Below, piece after piece: positions 61,855-64,000 of a stretch of 64,000 nt of DNA (the stretch's first letter is position 1; each line of letters starts with the position of its first letter). Under the pieces are notes generated by a model, which ran no database searches, was not told the DNA's origin, and saw only the letters and a list, made by a program, of their open reading frames with translations. This DNA comes from Timema cristinae. Taxonomy: Eukaryota; Arthropoda; Insecta; Phasmatodea; Timematidae. The position numbers were made by a program, and so were the translations under genes. The stretch is taken from assembly GCA_039000515.1 (NCBI GenBank), contig JBCFYV010000935.1, positions 63,343,604-63,407,603 on the forward strand, read 5' to 3'.

Positions 61855-64000
61855 CTCACCCTTGCTTCCTCTACTATCTCATGTACTCCAACATCCTCAT
61901 TACATGACCATACCATCTCAGTCTTGCTTCCTCTACTATCTCATGACTCCAACATCCTCATTACATGACCATATCATCTCACCCTTGCTTCCTCTACTAT
62001 CTCATGTACTCCAACATCCTCATAACATGACCATACCATCTCACCCTTGCTTCCTCTACTATCTCATATACTCCAACATCCTCATAACATGACCATACCA
62101 TCTCACCCTTGCTTCCTCTACTATCTCATGTACTCCAACATCCTCATAACATGACCATACCATCTCACCCTTGCTTCCTCTACTATCTCATGTACTCCAA
62201 CATCCTCATTACATGACCATACCATCTCAGTCTTGCTTCCTCTACTATCTCATGACTCCAACATCCTCATTACATGACCATATCATCTCACCCTTGCTTC
62301 CTCTACTATCTCATGTACTCCAACATCCTCATAACATGACCATACCATCTCACCCTTGCTTCCTCTACTATCTCATGTATTCCAACATCCTCATTACGTG
62401 ACCATACCATCTCACCCTTGCTTCCTCTACTATCTCATGTACTCCAACATCCTCATTACATGACCATACCATCTCAGTCTAGCTTCCTCTACTATCTCAT
62501 GTACTCCAACATCCTCATAACATGACCATACCATCTCACCCTTGCTTCCTCTACTATCTCATGTATTCCAACATCCTCATTACGTGACCATACCATCTCA
62601 CCCTTGCTTCCTCTACTATCTCATGTACTCCAACATCCTCATTACATGACCATACCATCTCAGTCTTGCTTCCTCTACTATCTCATGTACTCCAACATCC
62701 TCATTACATGACGAGACCATCTCAGTCTTGCTTCCTCTACTATCTCATTTACTCCAACATCCTCATTACATGACCATACCATCTCAGTCTTGCTTCCTCT
62801 ACTATCTCATGACTCCAACATCCTCATTACATGACCATATCATCTCACCCTTGCTTCCTCTACTATCTCATGTACTCCAACATCCTCATAACATGACCAT
62901 ACCATCTCACCCTTGCTTCCTCTACTATCTCATGTACTCCAACATCCTCATTACATTACCATACCATATCAGTCTTGCTTCCTCTACTGTCTCATGTACT
63001 CCAACATCCTCATAACATGACCATACCATCTCACCCTTGCTTCCTCTACTATCTCATGTACTCCAACATCCTCATTACATTACCATACCATATCAGTCTT
63101 GCTTCCTCTACTATTCATGTACTCCAACATCCTCATTACATGACGAGACCATCTCAGTCTTGCTTCCTCTACTATCTCATTTACTCCAACATCCTCATTA
63201 CATGACCATACCATCTCAGTCTTGCTTCCTCTACTATCTCATGACTCCAACATCCTCATTACATGACCATATCATCTCACCCTTGCTTCCTCTACTATCT
63301 CATGTACTCCAACATCCTCATAACATGACCATACCATCTCACCCTTGCTTCCTCTACTATCTCATGTACTCCAACATCCTCATTACATGACCATACCATC
63401 TCAGTCTTGCTTCCTCTACTATCTCATGTACTCCAACATCCTCATTACATGACGAGACCATCTCAGTCTTGCTTCCTCTACTATCTCATTTACTCCAACA
63501 TCCTCATTACATGACCATACCATCTCAGTCTTGCTTCCTCTACTATCTCATGACTCCAACATCCTCATTACATGACCATATCATCTCACCCTTGCTTCCT
63601 CTACTATCTCATGTACTCCAACATCCTCATAACATGACCATACCATCTCACCCTTGCTTCCTCTACTATCTCATGTACTCCAACATCCTCATAACATGAC
63701 CATACCATCTCAGTCTTGCTTCCTCTACTATCTCATGACTCCAACATCCTCATAACATGACCATACCATCTCACCCTTGCTTCCTCTACTATCTCATGTA
63801 CTCCAACATCCTCATTACATGACGAGACCATCTCAGTCTTGCTTCCTCTACTATCTCATTTACTCCAACATCCTCATCACATTACTATACCATCTCACCC
63901 TTGCTTCCTCTACTATCTCATGTACTCCAACATCCTCATTACATGACCATACCATCTCAGCCTTGCTTCCTCTACCATCTTATGTACTCCCTGTACCTCC
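61855..64000 (-). repeat. 62-bp minisatellite array C (about 34 units, continues past window end)
   Basis: Complementary orientation to A and B. Distinct unit variants (for example with ACATGACGAGACCATCTCAG near 62707, 63140, 63450 and 63820) recur at spacings of five to seven units, so the array grew by block duplication. The final units change (ATCTTATGTACTCCCTGTAC), suggesting the edge is near. Confidence 0.92.

Noticed and set aside
61674..63699. Plus-strand proteins from 61.7 to 63.7 kb made of the same SNILITWPYHL-like repeats
   Set aside because: Shadows of array C on its non-coding strand.

Overview
The window is AT-rich invertebrate nuclear DNA. It has spliced genes with introns from about 0.3 to 15 kb, several tRNA-derived SINE families, tails of non-LTR retrotransposons, MITEs and minisatellites. 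Nothing is bacterial: there are no operons, and the long frames are exons or tandem arrays. An arthropod or another protostome fits best, but the species cannot be named from the sequence.

Two genes can be reconstructed, arranged head to head. Gene 1 (minus strand, 48089 down to about 2738) has twelve coding exons with consistent splice phases. It encodes a very large (roughly 4,500-residue) low-complexity nuclear-type protein: Asn/Gln-rich and GDQGPPMFQ repeats, proline-rich blocks, RS-rich segments, a 9.8-kb central exon with Lys/Ser/acidic tracts and an RS domain, then GNMLQVVP-type motifs, an ERRREEREKRR helix and a proline/lysine-rich C-terminus. It looks like a splicing or transcription scaffold of the SON/SRRM/SCAF kind, but I do not recognise the orthologue. 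Its reading frame is broken at more than a dozen places. Nearly all the breaks I examined are repaired by one base in a homopolymer, which points to assembly error rather than a pseudogene.

Gene 2 (plus strand, 50361 to 58856) has seven exons, all joined in phase 0. It encodes about 495 residues with an N-terminal SKICH domain split over three exons, then a coiled-coil region and a Ser/Asp-rich tail. This is the layout of CALCOCO/NDP52/TAX1BP1-type autophagy or signalling adaptors. The two start codons are 2.3 kb apart.

The rest is repeats. (1) A 62-bp minisatellite at three loci (6.4-7.1, 36.7-37.2 and 61.9-64.0 kb) is an amplified piece of a LINE C-terminus (RVRWYGHVMRM). (2) A second LINE tail at 60.6-61.1 kb has produced an independent 46-bp array. 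(3) Two SINE families with different tRNA-like heads share one 3' tail; four copies have clear 11-13 bp target-site duplications. (4) A 2.4-kb element (27.0-29.4 kb) with long terminal inverted repeats has about 400-bp MITE derivatives at 39.4 and 55.4 kb. (5) There is a pogo-like MITE at 44.5 kb and a RNase H-bearing LINE relic at 34 kb. (6) Long hairpins lie at 1.8 and 3.8-4.2 kb, and a 42-bp intronic minisatellite at 38.4-39.2 kb.
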